The notes beneath the pieces are model-generated. The model saw only the letters and a program-made list of their open reading frames with translations. It did no database searches and was not told the origin of the DNA. From positions 59,112,761 to 59,176,760 of the forward strand of contig OZ024869.1 of NCBI GenBank assembly GCA_964017185.1: DNA of 64,000 bases, given 5' to 3'. The DNA is from Rugalucina vietnamica. Lineage: Eukaryota; Mollusca; Bivalvia; Lucinida; Lucinidae. Within the stretch, counting starts at the first letter, position 1. Every line of letters begins with the position of its first letter. Shown piece by piece: positions 21,861 through 32,703 of the stretch. Position numbers and translations under genes: made by a program.

Positions 21861-22551
21861 TTAATAGATGTAATTTTGGTAAATAAACCAAATAATGTCT
21901 TAGCCAGCGCGGTGAGTGATCCATTTATACCTAACCTAACAAGATTTCATTGTCCAGTAGCGGTTCTTTTAAAATTTCTTAAGCCTAAACAGAATTGTTA
22001 TAGTCGGAAAATATGGAAATATGACCTACGTGATTATACTAAATACAGACAACTGCTAACTGAATACAACTGGGACGACGTACTCGTTGGTGATGTCGAT
22101 ACAGTGGCTAGTAAAGTTACTTCCCATACCAGATCTGAAGCACAACAATATGACCATTGAAAATGACCAAGAGACGGCAGAAATTTTTAACGAATACTTT
22201 ATTGATCAGTCAAGACTTATTGATGCAAATAAATTCCCTCCTCAGCTTCCTGAACCAACATATGCACGTCTTAAACAAATTGATATAACTACATCCGATG
22301 TTCGAGAAATCCTTAAATCTTTGAACATATCTAAAGCTTCGGGCCCTGACCTGGTAGGTCCTCGCTTGCTTAAAGAAGGAGCTAACCAGTTATCAACTCC
22401 ATTAAGTAAATTTTTCAATCGGCTTATTAATTCTGGACAATTTCCGCAAGCCTGGAAAAAGGCACATGTTACACCTGTTTACAAAAAAGGGGATAAACAA
22501 AGTTGTAATAATTATCGACCAATTTCACTATTAAGTATCTTGGGTAAAAGT
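21861..22551 (+). pseudogene. LINE B piece 2: endonuclease end and RT start
   Basis: Continues piece 1 with 'IDVILVNKPNNVLASAVSDPF' and 'NLTRFHCPVAVLLKF' (catalytic His in place of SDH). After a frameshift near 22140, 'SLNISKASGPDLVGPRLLKEG' and 'TPVYKKGDKQSCNNYRPISLLS' follow, the first conserved RT blocks. It breaks after 'ILGK' where LINE C starts. Confidence 0.85.
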
Positions 22552-22783
22552 TTTAGAAGTTTATTCCAAATACAATAGACCATAAGGTCCATGAGTACAC
22601 ACATGAAATACAAACAAACATATAATACAGTACATATCAATGGCAAATAGAATCAACAAATACACGTAAAAAACATTCTATCTCAACGTATTTCTAATAC
22701 AAATGAAATGAGTAAAAAGGTATGGGAGAGAACAGAAAAAAAACTCTAATGTGTCTAATTATTGATATCTTATCCTAAGAGCT

Positions 22784-24653
22784 TCATAAATATAAGATGC
22801 CAAATTGCGGTGCATTCGTCGAAGTCATCAACTCAATGAATTTAGGTATATTAGGCCTACGCCAAAAGTATTTCTTAATGTATTTGTTCCTTATTTCAGT
22901 ATATTTTATACATTCTAATATGAAATGAAATTCGTCCTCGACGTTATTGCAATCTAGATATTTTCGTTCATTCACTGGTATTCTATGTGGTCTGTGCCAA
23001 CGACCAGCTTCTATTTGCAATCTATGTGATGACATACGTATTCTTGATAATGCAAAGCGATATTTTTCAACATTTACTACAGCTAGATAATTTTTATATG
23101 AAAATTCATGAAAAAGACAATATGTGTCTGCCCTTGATGAGGCTTGTATTCGTTTACTCCAGTTTTGAGTAAAATGGTCCGTTAAACGTTGTTTAACTGC
23201 CGATAGAAAAGCATTTTTATCACCTACTCCTTGAAAATGCCACACATTATTAAAGCCTAGTGATTGTAGTAAAAACCTAACTGACGATGCCCAATTTTGT
23301 GTTGTTGGTCTTCTTTGTAAGTCATCTAACATCATGTTATAAACAATTCTAACGTATTTCGTATCTGAGCTACATGTTACTTTGAACCAATACTTAATAA
23401 TATTAAAAAGACGCTGTGTCCTTAATTGTGTCCTCCCTAATTCCCCATATACAAAGTCGTTCTGTGTAGATGTTTTAACTCCTAAAATCCGCTTACAAAA
23501 ACGTAGATGAAGTCTTTCAATAACAGGAGCATTCGCGAACCCCCAAACCTCACTACCATATTGCAAAATAGGCCTTACAAGTTTGTCAAACAAGTCCAAA
23601 TAATGTCGTGGCGATACAGAAACAAAGTTATTAAGATATTTATTAATCTTAAAAATTGCTTTCCCACCCTGACCGGCCAAGGTACTGAAGGTTTCCGTGA
23701 AAGCGCCCCCGGTTGTGAACACAATACCTAAATACATAAATTTACTGACAATTTCAAGATTTTGACCGTCGTACACGAACCTTAAGTTTTGCGGCAAAAG
23801 CCCACCCTTTCTGAAAACCATGACCTTCGTTTTATTTATATTAACTTTAAGTTTCCACGTCTGACAATATTTGTATAATATATCTAAACCTGATTGTAAA
23901 CCTTCGTCCGTTTCAGAAAAAATAACAATGTCGTCCGCATATAACAGCAAAAACAACTTAAGTACGCCTATATCTACTCCTTCAAAACCATTCTTAGCAA
24001 ACTCATTTTCAATATCATTAAGATAGAGAGAAAATAAAAACGGCGATAGGCACTCGCCTTGACGGACACCAAGATAACAAGTAAATTCTTCACTGAGGCG
24101 ATTATTATACTTAACTATGGATTTTACAGATTTATACATTGACAGAATAACATTCAAAATTCTTCCACGAACTCCGGATTTTATAAGTTTTAGCCATAAA
24201 TTTTCTCTAACCACGTAATCAAAAGCCTTCGTAAAGTCAACAAAGATTGCATATAATTGTTTATCTTCAGACAAGCAGCGTTTTATGACGCCATGTAATA
24301 CAAAGATGTTGTCCACTGTACCCATACCTGCCCGGAAACCGGCTTGCGCCTCAATATATACATTGTATTCCTCTGCCCACTTATCCAACCGGTTATTTAA
24401 AACTCTACTGAACAATTTGCCAAATACACTTAAAAGGGTAATGCCTCTATAATTTCCTGGATCGTTTACATTGCCTTTTTTATGGAGCGGAACAATAAAA
24501 CCATCAGTCCATTTTTCAGGGAACTGGCCTAATTCCAAAATTACATTAAAAAGCTTTGTTATATAAGGCAATAAATTTTGTGCCCCATATTTGAAAAACT
24601 CATTTAATAAAAAGTCCGGTCCTCCGCTTTTACCAACATTTAACTGCTGAATA
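22784..24653 (-). CDS. LINE C reverse transcriptase (ORF2 rear part)
   Basis: From 24571 the frame is open for 595 residues to 22784; homology begins slightly earlier, at 'VGKSGGPDFLLNEF'. RT blocks in order are 'NYRGITLLSVFGKLFSRVLNNR', 'EAQAGFRAGMGTVDNIFVL', 'FVDFTKAFDYV', 'GVRQGECLSPFLFSLYLND', and the catalytic 'LLYADDIVIFS' (YADD). The C-terminus carries 'CNNVEDEFHFILEC', a likely zinc-binding motif. It is a single frameshift away from the endonuclease ORF, at an A-run near 24657-24662. This enzyme primes reverse transcription at a nick made by its own endonuclease. Confidence 0.85.
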
Positions 24654-26171
24654 CCTTTTTAAAATTTCACTTTCTGTAATATCAACATTTAGTTCATTGA
24701 ACATCACTTGGAGTTCGCCTCTGAGATATCTATCGTTAAATAACAAAACGTCTTCGTCAGGTTGAAAAAAATGGTCATTAGGATCATTAATTGCCTTAAA
24801 ATAATCTGCAAATATGTCTGATGTTAAACGTTTTGATTTAGTTTGACTGCATGTGCCTTTTAACAGTTTCCAATATTCTTTTGCGTTTTTTAGGCGGGCA
24901 TTTTCTAACTTATTAGTTTGTAATTTATCAAACGCATATTTTGCTTTTCTAATACAGCCTTTGTATTCTGTGCGTGCATGTGTCATGTTATGCCTATTTT
25001 CATCATTTTTGTTTTTTCGATATATGTTTAAAAGATTGTAAAAATTTGAACGTTTTGCATGACAGCTGTCATCAAACCAGTTCTGTTGTTTTGTATTGTC
25101 TTTGCATATTTCTCCTTTGCTACTAAATTTCCTTTTAAATAAGGGGTCGCACACTCCACTAAACAAAGTATAAAACTCATTTACATTTCCGTTGAACTCA
25201 TTTTCATTGGTCACCTCATTTAATTGATTCTTAATAACAGAAATACCTTCTAATACAGAATCAGAATTTAAAGCATCTAAATAGTTTTGTTTTTTATCAT
25301 TATCCCAACGATACACAAACTGTAGATCCCGACCCTCATCTTTCACAGTTTCCCTACAATCTATAAAAGTGTTTAGCGAAAAAGATACAATGCAATGATC
25401 TGACAAAATGTTTGGTTCGTCTACAACAAAATAATTTATCAAACGAAACATATCTTGTTTACACAAAACGTAATCTACCACTCTACTACCATTCTTTTTA
25501 ATACAAGTAAACTTTCCAATACCCGCGTCGTCTCCCAATCTTCCATTAATAATTGTAAGCCCAGTATTTTTACAAAACTGCAATAAATCATGACCATATT
25601 CGTTACTTGTTTTATCCTCAGACAACCTAGGTATTGGCGTGTCGACCACATAATCATCAGGCAAAATATCTAAAAGTTCTAAATTATCATGTTCTACATA
25701 GTCAGGTAGTTCTGCTGTTCGCGCATTAAAGTCCCCACATATGACAAAATTACATGTTTTGGCTGAATGCGCTTCAAATTCTACCATATCATCTTGAATC
25801 ATATCAAAAATGTTTTTTTCGTTATATATTTCTCTGCTACTATTTATGGGCGTATTGTAACATAAACACATGTACACGTCCCCCTCCAGATTAAATACAT
25901 GACCACTAAATTTAAACCAAATTATGCAGTCGTCAACAGATTTAACAAATGTATCTTCAGAAATTAAACAATTTTTCAAGTAAACAATTAAACCGCCAGA
26001 GTCACGTTTAGCATTTGGATGTCTGACCGTCCTATTCAATACAAAATGTTCATAACCTATATTTATGCAAGATTGTTCATTAGTCCATGTTTCAGTAAGC
26101 ATAATGACATCATTATTCTGAATAATAGTATTAAATTCTGAAGAATGCAATTTATTAAAGCCGTTTGCCAA
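24630..26171 (-). CDS. LINE C endonuclease (ORF2 front part)
   Basis: A 513-residue frame with APE-type endonuclease motifs in order: 'VIMLTETWTNE' (catalytic Glu), 'SGGLIVYLKN', 'FVICGDFNARTAELPDYV' (Asp/Asn), 'RVVDYVLCKQDMF' and 'NILSDHCIVSFSL' (Asp-His). A lysine-rich linker toward RT follows ('KTKSKRLTSDIFADYFKAI'). It stops at 24630 through the frameshift that separates it from RT. Confidence 0.85.
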   Translation of the reverse strand: MANGFNKLHSSEFNTIIQNNDVIMLTETWTNEQSCINIGYEHFVLNRTVRHPNAKRDSGGLIVYLKNCLISEDTFVKSVDDCIIWFKFSGHVFNLEGDVYMCLCYNTPINSSREIYNEKNIFDMIQDDMVEFEAHSAKTCNFVICGDFNARTAELPDYVEHDNLELLDILPDDYVVDTPIPRLSEDKTSNEYGHDLLQFCKNTGLTIINGRLGDDAGIGKFTCIKKNGSRVVDYVLCKQDMFRLINYFVVDEPNILSDHCIVSFSLNTFIDCRETVKDEGRDLQFVYRWDNDKKQNYLDALNSDSVLEGISVIKNQLNEVTNENEFNGNVNEFYTLFSGVCDPLFKRKFSSKGEICKDNTKQQNWFDDSCHAKRSNFYNLLNIYRKNKNDENRHNMTHARTEYKGCIRKAKYAFDKLQTNKLENARLKNAKEYWKLLKGTCSQTKSKRLTSDIFADYFKAINDPNDHFFQPDEDVLLFNDRYLRGELQVMFNELNVDITESEILKRYSAVKCW

Positions 26172-26223
26172 TCAGACCCTGTACATTAAGTACAGCGAAT
26201 TTCAAGGTCCTCTCCCCAACGTC

Positions 26224-26511
26224 CTACACTGGATTGTTTGGATCGACCGAGATGTCTCTCTTGTCTGCGTTCGTAGGTGCGTTCACTACCCCTGTGTCCG
26301 TATTTTCGTTTTTCTCGCCGGTGGATGACGTCGCATTGCCACCATGACACCGACTTTCCCCCATAGACAATGTTCCGACTAACTTTGGATCCCTAACGAT
26401 ATCTTCATACGACCCAAAATCTCGAATGTCAATATCACGCCTGTCCATCAGACTACGCGATCTGCTACTTGCTGATTGAGCCCTTACAAATGTACGGCCC
26501 CTATGTTCCAC
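26224..26511 (-). pseudogene. LINE C sequence upstream of ORF2
   Basis: A 95-residue frame ('RAQSASSRSRSLMDRRDIDIRDFG...') with no recognised domain, in the place where the end of an ORF1 would lie. The element is 5' truncated about 25 bp beyond its start. Confidence 0.4.
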
Positions 26512-26535
26512 CTTAGATATAACACCACCGTTAAC

Positions 26536-26720
26536 GATGGAGCGATCAGTTCATAAATACGTTTATAATTATTGTATTGAAAACAAAGTGTTCACCCCGT
26601 TTCAGTCAGGCTTCATACAAGGGGATTCGACTACCTACCAACTTATTAATTTATATGATACATTTTGTGAAGCAGTAGATGCAGGAAAAGAAGTTCGAGT
26701 AGTATTTTTAGATATAACAA
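26536..26720 (+). pseudogene. LINE B piece 3: RT fingers
   Basis: Encodes 'MERSVHKYVYNYCIENKVF', 'PFQSGFIQGDSTTYQLINLYD' and 'VRVVFLDIT', the standard CR1 RT blocks just before 'KAFDRVWH'. That block appears 18.8 kb away at 45525. The break lies inside the ATATAACAA target duplication. Confidence 0.85.
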
Positions 26721-26942
26721 TGACAGTGACAATGACAATGACAAATTTTATTAAGTATTTCTCGCCTCCGGCCCATAATACAAATCAAAACAATTTGGAT
26801 ATCGAGGTATCGAGTGAATTAAATACATTACAAAACAATACACATATAAGAACTATTATAAGAATAAACATGTGACTTGTGATGTATACATATATGTCCA
26901 TCCCAAACTAAATAAGCAGAATTCTTATCAAAGCAACCTATA

Positions 26943-27542
26943 TTATCTTTGCATCTCTTTAACAATTTCATCTCTTAATCTGAATGCATAATATATAAAT
27001 TTTGATAATTGCAGTACTTCGTCCCTTCTACTGTTTAAAAGTGAATAAAAATCATCAACTGAACATTGATCTACATTAACATTCGGTAAATAGATATCAC
27101 GAAGATTTCTATATGCTGGGCATTTCATAACGAAATGAAACTCATCTTCAACATCCATTGAGTTACAAATGCTGCACGTCCTTAAATTATACTCTATATC
27201 ATTATGTCTACCAACTTCAACATTCAAACTATGTACAGAACATCTTAATTTTGAAAGTGATATTCTGAATTTGATTGGTATATTATAATTTATGTAATTT
27301 GCAACTTGCAAAGCTGGGGAAATAAATCTGTAGTGTCTACCTTTACCGGACTCTGCAATTGCAGAGCTCCAGTCTTGTATACTGCAATCTATAAGCCTTT
27401 GTTTAAAATTTTTCATGAATAAGTTGGCATCACCTACATTCTCTACCAACCACACATACCCAAATCCATACCTAAACAGAAGTTCTCGTATGCCCAAGTT
27501 ATACGACCTGATTCGTCTAAATCTCTTAACATTTTGTAACAT
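26943..27542 (-). pseudogene. LINE F C-terminal domain
   Basis: The last ~200 residues of ORF2. 'CSICNSMDVEDEFHFVMKCPAY' is a C-x2-C...H...C zinc-binding-like motif common at the C-terminus of this LINE group. The frame differs from the upstream RT piece, with a frameshift between 27440 and 27600. Confidence 0.8.
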
Positions 27543-27591
27543 TTACTTGGAAATCTATTTTGATTCATTCTTGTTAACTTAATCCAGTATT

Positions 27592-28233
27592 TTATACAAT
27601 TGCAAAAGTAATCAATATACATAGGATATCTACCACATTCACCTCTAGCAAACACTTGAAACGTACAAGGTGGTAACTTAAAAAAGTTTTTACAATAATT
27701 ACTATGCACATTTTCAATACTTTCTGAGATACTTCAAACCCCCATACTTCCGAACCATAACAAAGAACAGGTTTAATCATAGAATCGAACAGTTTAAACA
27801 TTTCCGTGTATTCAAAAAATCCCACAGTACTTTGAAGTTTTTTCAATGAAGCTATTGATTTTTTCGCTTGAATAGATAAGCATTCTTTAGCGTATGTCCA
27901 GATTAATTTTGGCGTTATTTGCAGACCCATATATTTATATGAGGAAACAGTTTCGATTTTTTGACCGTTGAAATGCCATCTTTCATAACCCCTTAAGAAC
28001 CCACCATTACGAAACACTATTATTTTTGTTTTCGGTAAATTTATCTTCATATCCGTTCTCTGACAAAAATTAAATATAATATTTATTTGTGCTTGCAAAC
28101 CTCTGACTGTATCACTTGTACTAACCATATCGTCAGCATAAAAAATTGCGAGGACTTCTGAGCCATCAGTAGAAATTTGTATTCCTGTTATCCCGCTTCT
28201 CTTCAAATCATCTATTAAATCGTTCAAAAACAA
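27592..28233 (-). pseudogene. LINE F RT, second half
   Basis: Starts exactly where the upstream piece at 41610 ends: 'FLNDLIDDLKRSGI', then the catalytic 'IFYADDMVSTSDT' (YADD), 'MKINLPKTKIIVFRNGG', and the thumb 'MIKPVLCYGSEVWGFE'. The frame shifts before the C-terminal domain. Confidence 0.85.
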
Positions 28234-28299
28234 AATAAATAGTATATTCCTGTTATCCCGCTTCTCTTCAAATCATCTATTAAATCGTTCAAAAACAAG
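28181..28299. repeat. 65-bp direct duplication at the LINE E / LINE F junction
   Basis: The stretch starting 'attcctgttatcccgcttct' at 28181 is repeated at 28246; the second copy runs ~53 bp and then meets the 3' tail of LINE E. The first copy continues with 'caaaataaatagtat', which recurs at 41609 on the other side of LINE E. Confidence 0.85.
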
Positions 28300-28466
28300 A
28301 TAGATACAAGATACAAGATACAAAATGTTTATTTCGTAAGAGGCCACCGGCCCAAAATACATATAAATTATTATACAATCAATGAGTGACATACATATAT
28401 ATATATATATATATAAGACCATTGATCACATAGATAAAGCATAAGCTATCATTATACAGTGAGTTA

Positions 28467-28907
28467 TTAATCATTCTCAAGAGTCTTCAGTAATTCATTT
28501 CTATAGTTAAATGCACTAATAAGATACCTAACAGTCGATAGAATAGAAGGTGTGTCAGAACTTGACATTATCGAGTAGAATGTGGGTAATGTAGCAATAG
28601 CTTTTATCCATTCTGGTTTTAGATACATATTTCTAATTTCTGTGTAGACTGGGCAAACAAAAAAGAAGTGAAACTCGTCTTCAATGACGTATGCATTTCT
28701 TTTCAAGCAAAACGGACAAAATCTAAAAGAACGGTCAACCTTAGGGCTTTGATGTCTCCCTTTCTCAATCATTAAATTATGCCCAGAACATCGAAAGTTT
28801 GATAATGTTTTCTTATATAAATATGGTAAATCTATATCCAAGTAAAATTCAGTCTCGTATGTTAATTTGAAATATCTGTAATGTAATGATTTAGAGGAAT
28901 CTTCCAT
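28467..28907 (-). pseudogene. LINE E C-terminal domain
   Basis: In frame with the RT but separated from it by a single nonsense codon at 28923-28925. It contains 'FCPFCLKRNAYVIEDEFHFFFVCPVY', a C-x2-C...H...C motif equivalent to that of LINE F, and 'DLPYLYKKTLSNFRCSGHNLMI'. Confidence 0.8.
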
Positions 28908-28922
28908 CTCTGAGTGTAATTC

Positions 28923-30887
28923 TTAAATAAGACAATCCATAATTCGCTGTTTAAAAGTATGTATAAACAATGTAGCATTTCCAACTGTATCTGCTTCCCA
29001 CACGTACCCAAAACCATACTTGTACAAAAGCGAACGAACATTCGAGGCCCAGTTAACTTTACCCACTGCAGCGAAAGACCGAAGCATATTATAGCATTGT
29101 TTTGGGTACCTGTGATTCGGCATTTGTATAAGTCTAACCCAGTATTTAATACATTGTGTCATATATGTGACAGCAAGAGGGTACCTTCCACGCTCACTTT
29201 GAGCAAAGAAATCTGCAGTATTTTGATGTAAACCAATATATCGTTTACAAAACCGAATATGGACTTTCTCAATATGTGTGCAATATTCATGGCCCCAAAT
29301 TTCAGATCCGTAGCAAAGTATTGGCCGTACAATAGAATCAAAAAGTTTAAACAAATTATTCGGAGTAAAATTTCCAAAGTTCCGCTGGTACTGAAAAATT
29401 CTGCAAATAGCTTTGCTTGCTTGTTGTGCTAAAACTTCTTTGGTCTTCGTCCAGGTTAATTTTGGAGTAAAATATACCCCTAAATACTTATAAAAAGGCA
29501 CGATGTCAATAAGTTGTCCATTATAATACCATTTTTCCATTTGTTTTAAAATACCACGTTTTCTGAATACAATTATTTTTGTTTTAAATAAATTCAGTGA
29601 CATGCCAACTGATTCGCAAAAGCTATGTATGCAGTTAATTTGGTGTTGCAGTCTGATGATTGTATCACTAAAACAAGCAACATCATCGGCAAACATCAAT
29701 GCTATCATATCATCTATTTGATCAGTAACGAAAATACCCCTATCACATTCTGCTTTTAAATATGAGACCAGATCATTTATAAACAATGAGAATATAATTG
29801 GAGAGCTTACGCACCCTTGCCTTGTACCGATATAGCAGTCAAAGAATTGTGTAAGTCCATTTTTAACCTTAACGCAAGACTTTAATTGAGAATATATAGA
29901 TTTAAATATGGACAGAAATTTGCCATTAGGATTAATTCCCTTTCTCTCTAATGAAAACCATAGACTGGCATGATGAATACTGTCAAACGCACGTTTGAAA
30001 TCTACAAAAATACAATAAAACCTGCCTCTTTCTTTAGAAAGGTACTTCTGAACTATAGATTGAAGGGAAAATATATTATCAATGGTGTTATAGCCTTTAC
30101 GAAAACCTGCCTGCGATTCATCTATTACATCGTTCAAATTTGCCCATTCAGTGAGACGTGTAGTTAATATTGTCATAAAAATTTTACAAAGACAATTGAT
30201 TAAGGCAATAGCTCTATAATTTTCTGTTTTATTAACAGGCCCACTTTTGTGTATAGGAGAAATAATGCTTTTGCACCAGTCTTCTGGAAAAAATCCGGTA
30301 TTATATATATTATTAAAAAGCATAGCAAGGAATTCACTGGTATCATCAACAACAGACTTAAACATTTCAATACAAAGTCCGTCTGGTCCCACAGAACGGT
30401 CAGACTTTAACTTATTTATTGCGCGTCGTATTTCTATATCGGTTACAGGAGAATCCAAGCTATCCGAATTGTTATCCTGAGTAATATTATACAAAGGGTG
30501 GTTCTGATTTATTTCAGGTTGGGCTTCTTGGGGTGCAAATAATGTTTGAAAGTAGGTAACCCAATCATCATTACTGATATCAGTTTTCTTGTTAGTTACT
30601 TTATTGTTAGATTTTATAGCTTTCCAGAATTCTTTCGGCTTATTTCGTACTTCTATTAATTTAGCCCGTTTTTGTTTTTGTAATTCTTTCTTTTTACGTT
30701 TACATATACTTTTGAAGTGATTACGTTCTATCTTATAGCGAGAAAAATCGTCTTCGTCATTTGAAGATCGGTACTTTTTTAATGCCTTGAATTTTTTAGA
30801 CTTTTGGAGTGAGCATGTTTGATCCCACCATTCTGGCTGTCTTTTTACTTGTTCCTTAAAATTTTTATTAGATAATTTAATTTTCAT
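28923..30887 (-). CDS. LINE E reverse transcriptase
   Basis: A 654-residue frame: a lysine-rich linker ('HFKSICKRKKKELQKQKRAKL'), then RT blocks 'DRSVGPDGLCIEMFKSV', 'ENYRAIALINCLCKIFMTI', 'ESQAGFRKGYNTIDNIFSL', 'CIFVDFKRAFDSIHH', 'GTRQGCVSSPIIFSLFINDL' and the catalytic 'LMFADDVACFSDT' (FADD), then the thumb 'SIVRPILCYGSEIWGHE'. Clade probably within the CR1/L2/Crack/Daphne group; not resolved by eye. The endonuclease is in another frame and a stop cuts off the C-terminal domain. Confidence 0.85.
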   Translation of the reverse strand: MKIKLSNKNFKEQVKRQPEWWDQTCSLQKSKKFKALKKYRSSNDEDDFSRYKIERNHFKSICKRKKKELQKQKRAKLIEVRNKPKEFWKAIKSNNKVTNKKTDISNDDWVTYFQTLFAPQEAQPEINQNHPLYNITQDNNSDSLDSPVTDIEIRRAINKLKSDRSVGPDGLCIEMFKSVVDDTSEFLAMLFNNIYNTGFFPEDWCKSIISPIHKSGPVNKTENYRAIALINCLCKIFMTILTTRLTEWANLNDVIDESQAGFRKGYNTIDNIFSLQSIVQKYLSKERGRFYCIFVDFKRAFDSIHHASLWFSLERKGINPNGKFLSIFKSIYSQLKSCVKVKNGLTQFFDCYIGTRQGCVSSPIIFSLFINDLVSYLKAECDRGIFVTDQIDDMIALMFADDVACFSDTIIRLQHQINCIHSFCESVGMSLNLFKTKIIVFRKRGILKQMEKWYYNGQLIDIVPFYKYLGVYFTPKLTWTKTKEVLAQQASKAICRIFQYQRNFGNFTPNNLFKLFDSIVRPILCYGSEIWGHEYCTHIEKVHIRFCKRYIGLHQNTADFFAQSERGRYPLAVTYMTQCIKYWVRLIQMPNHRYPKQCYNMLRSFAAVGKVNWASNVRSLLYKYGFGYVWEADTVGNATLFIHTFKQRIMDCLI

Positions 30888-31111
30888 TTGACCACCTGCT
30901 TGCTGAAAAACCTGTACAAAAGATTGTAAGACTTGAGCAATATCGTTCTGCCCTATCTGTACCCTATTTTTAAAATGTGCAAATTTAGCTCTAAATTTTT
31001 CAAGAAAGTCCCGTTTTAGGGTCTCTTTCCATTTATATTTATTCCATATGTAAGTCTCTGTGTCGTTATCAGACTCGTTATGAAATTCTTCCCAGTGTGA
31101 CTGTTGTAATA

Positions 31112-31990
31112 CTAATGTACAAGTAACAGGAAAGTGATCAGAAAGTCATGAGTGTCTATACAAAAATGTGAAAATTTATCAAATAAACTTGTCGAGGCTA
31201 TAATATAGTCTACCAAGCTTCTACCCTCATTAGCGGTACATGTAATGTTTCCATCAACATCATCAAACAGACGCCCATTTAACATATGAATATCATGCTC
31301 GCAACATAAATCAATTAAGGACAACCCAAAATTGTTATATGTGATTGTATCCTTAGAATTTCTATCTAGGTTAAATGTGTCACCAGGATAATCAGTATCC
31401 CCAAATATAAAGTCAAGGTCATCTTGTGGGATAAAATCTAAAAAGTCTTTTGTCCGTGCATTGAGGTCACCAGCAATAATAATTTCAGCCTTAGGGTATA
31501 CTGTTCTAATGCTTGTTAATTTCTCGTTCAGTATAACAATACCATCGTCATTTTCAGATGAGTAAATTGGAGATCGTTCCGGAGCCACATATGTAAAAAT
31601 AAGGATAATATCATTGGTATTCTCAAAAAAGTTGCCGTTCAATAAGAGCACAACACATTCAGTCATGTCGTCAAAGATACGTTTTATTATGCGTTTATTG
31701 ACTAATTCGTCCTTGACGAAGACAGTAACACCACCTGATCCGCGCTGAGATGTTCTTCGCGATGGTCGTAAGCAATCAAAGTTTATATAGTTTTCCAAGA
31801 AAGAAGTGAAGTCATTTCTGTTTCGCTGCCACGTTTCGTATAGGGCAATTAAATCAAAATTCCTGCAATAATTTAAGAAATTATCGTCATCTTCAAATTT
31901 TTTCAGTCCTTGTACGTTCAAGGAACATATGTTTAAGTTGATAAATTGAGGAGTTGTAGTATTGATATCTGGGTTTATTGTATTATTCAA
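31112..31990 (-). pseudogene. LINE E endonuclease
   Basis: APE-type endonuclease: 'FDLIALYETWQRNRNDF' (catalytic Glu), 'GSGGVTVFVKDEL', 'IIIAGDLNARTKDFLDF' (Asp/Asn), 'RSLVDYIIASTSLFD'. A one-base deletion near 31145 destroys the following SDH motif; the plus strand shows 'gaaagtgatcagaaagtcat', where SDHF is expected. The frame is lost after that point. Confidence 0.85.
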
Positions 31991-32050
31991 AGTTTGAGCT
32001 GTTATTAAACGTTCATTGTTTATTACACTTGCAGAGCCTTGACCTATACC

Positions 32051-32703
32051 CTATCTCGGGACTGGCACTGGTCGTTCACGGCTGTAGTCGTATTCATATT
32101 CCTGGCCATCGACGACCAGACGGTCATATCTCAAATATGCGTCATATTCCTTTTCTAGACTTGATTTGAGAAATGGATAAAGTTTTGTACGCGCTTTCAT
32201 AACACGCTCTGGAAAATCTTCACTGACCCTAATTATCCTCCGTGTATCGGGTTGCTCATCTGTATCACCACCGGGATTAGCCATCGCGCCTTGAGGATTG
32301 TCGTTATTTTGAGCGTTACGTTTTTCTCTATATGTTTTTAATATTTTGTCCCTATCCTTGTAACGTGAGAATTTTACGATGATCGGCCGGGGTGAGTTCT
32401 TGCTACGAAGGCGATGGGCCCTCTCGATATCGATAGAGGACTCATTAATACCAAGTTCTTCAGAGATATAGGTCCGCACTTTTGATTCTGACTCATCCCA
32501 GTCTTCTCCAATCCTATCCTCGAACCCGTGAAACCGTAGATTATCACGTCGAGATTGAGCTTCGAGACGTTCATTTTTCAGTTCCGTATCGCGAGTACGG
32601 GATTCTAGCTGCGATACTGTTGCTTGTAGATCGGTGACTTGCTTAGACAATCGAACATTCTGTTCCTTCAAGAGTTTACTATCATGTTTCAAAGTATGAA
32701 CGG
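32051..32703 (-). CDS. LINE E ORF1, rear part (coiled coil and RRM-like)
   Basis: About 215 residues: a coiled coil ('KLLKEQNVRLSKQVTDLQATV...'), then 'AQSRRDNLRFHGFED', 'IDIERAHRLRSKNS', 'RPIIVKFSRYKDRDKILKTY', the pattern of L1-type ORF1 RRM and C-terminal domains that bind RNA and trimerise. The front of the ORF lies at 40611-41067 beyond the Gmr1-type insertion, and the frame continues across the ACGG duplication. Confidence 0.8.

Larger units (their letters stand above)
22552..26535 (-). mobile_element. LINE C, nearly intact ORF2, 5' truncated
   Basis: A 3.98-kb minus-strand LINE inserted between two codons of the LINE B RT. The 3' end (plus-strand left) reads AATAAACTTCTAAA on the minus strand. 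The 5' end at about 26535 falls within a short remnant upstream of ORF2. No clear target-site duplication was found. It belongs broadly to the same group as LINEs E and F (APE endonuclease, 'GVRQG' RT, C-terminal 'VEDEFHF...C' motif). Confidence 0.85.

Noticed and set aside
22987-23172. Plus-strand ORFs across LINE C, LINE E and LINE F
   Set aside because: They are antisense to the long RT and endonuclease frames and have no independent support.
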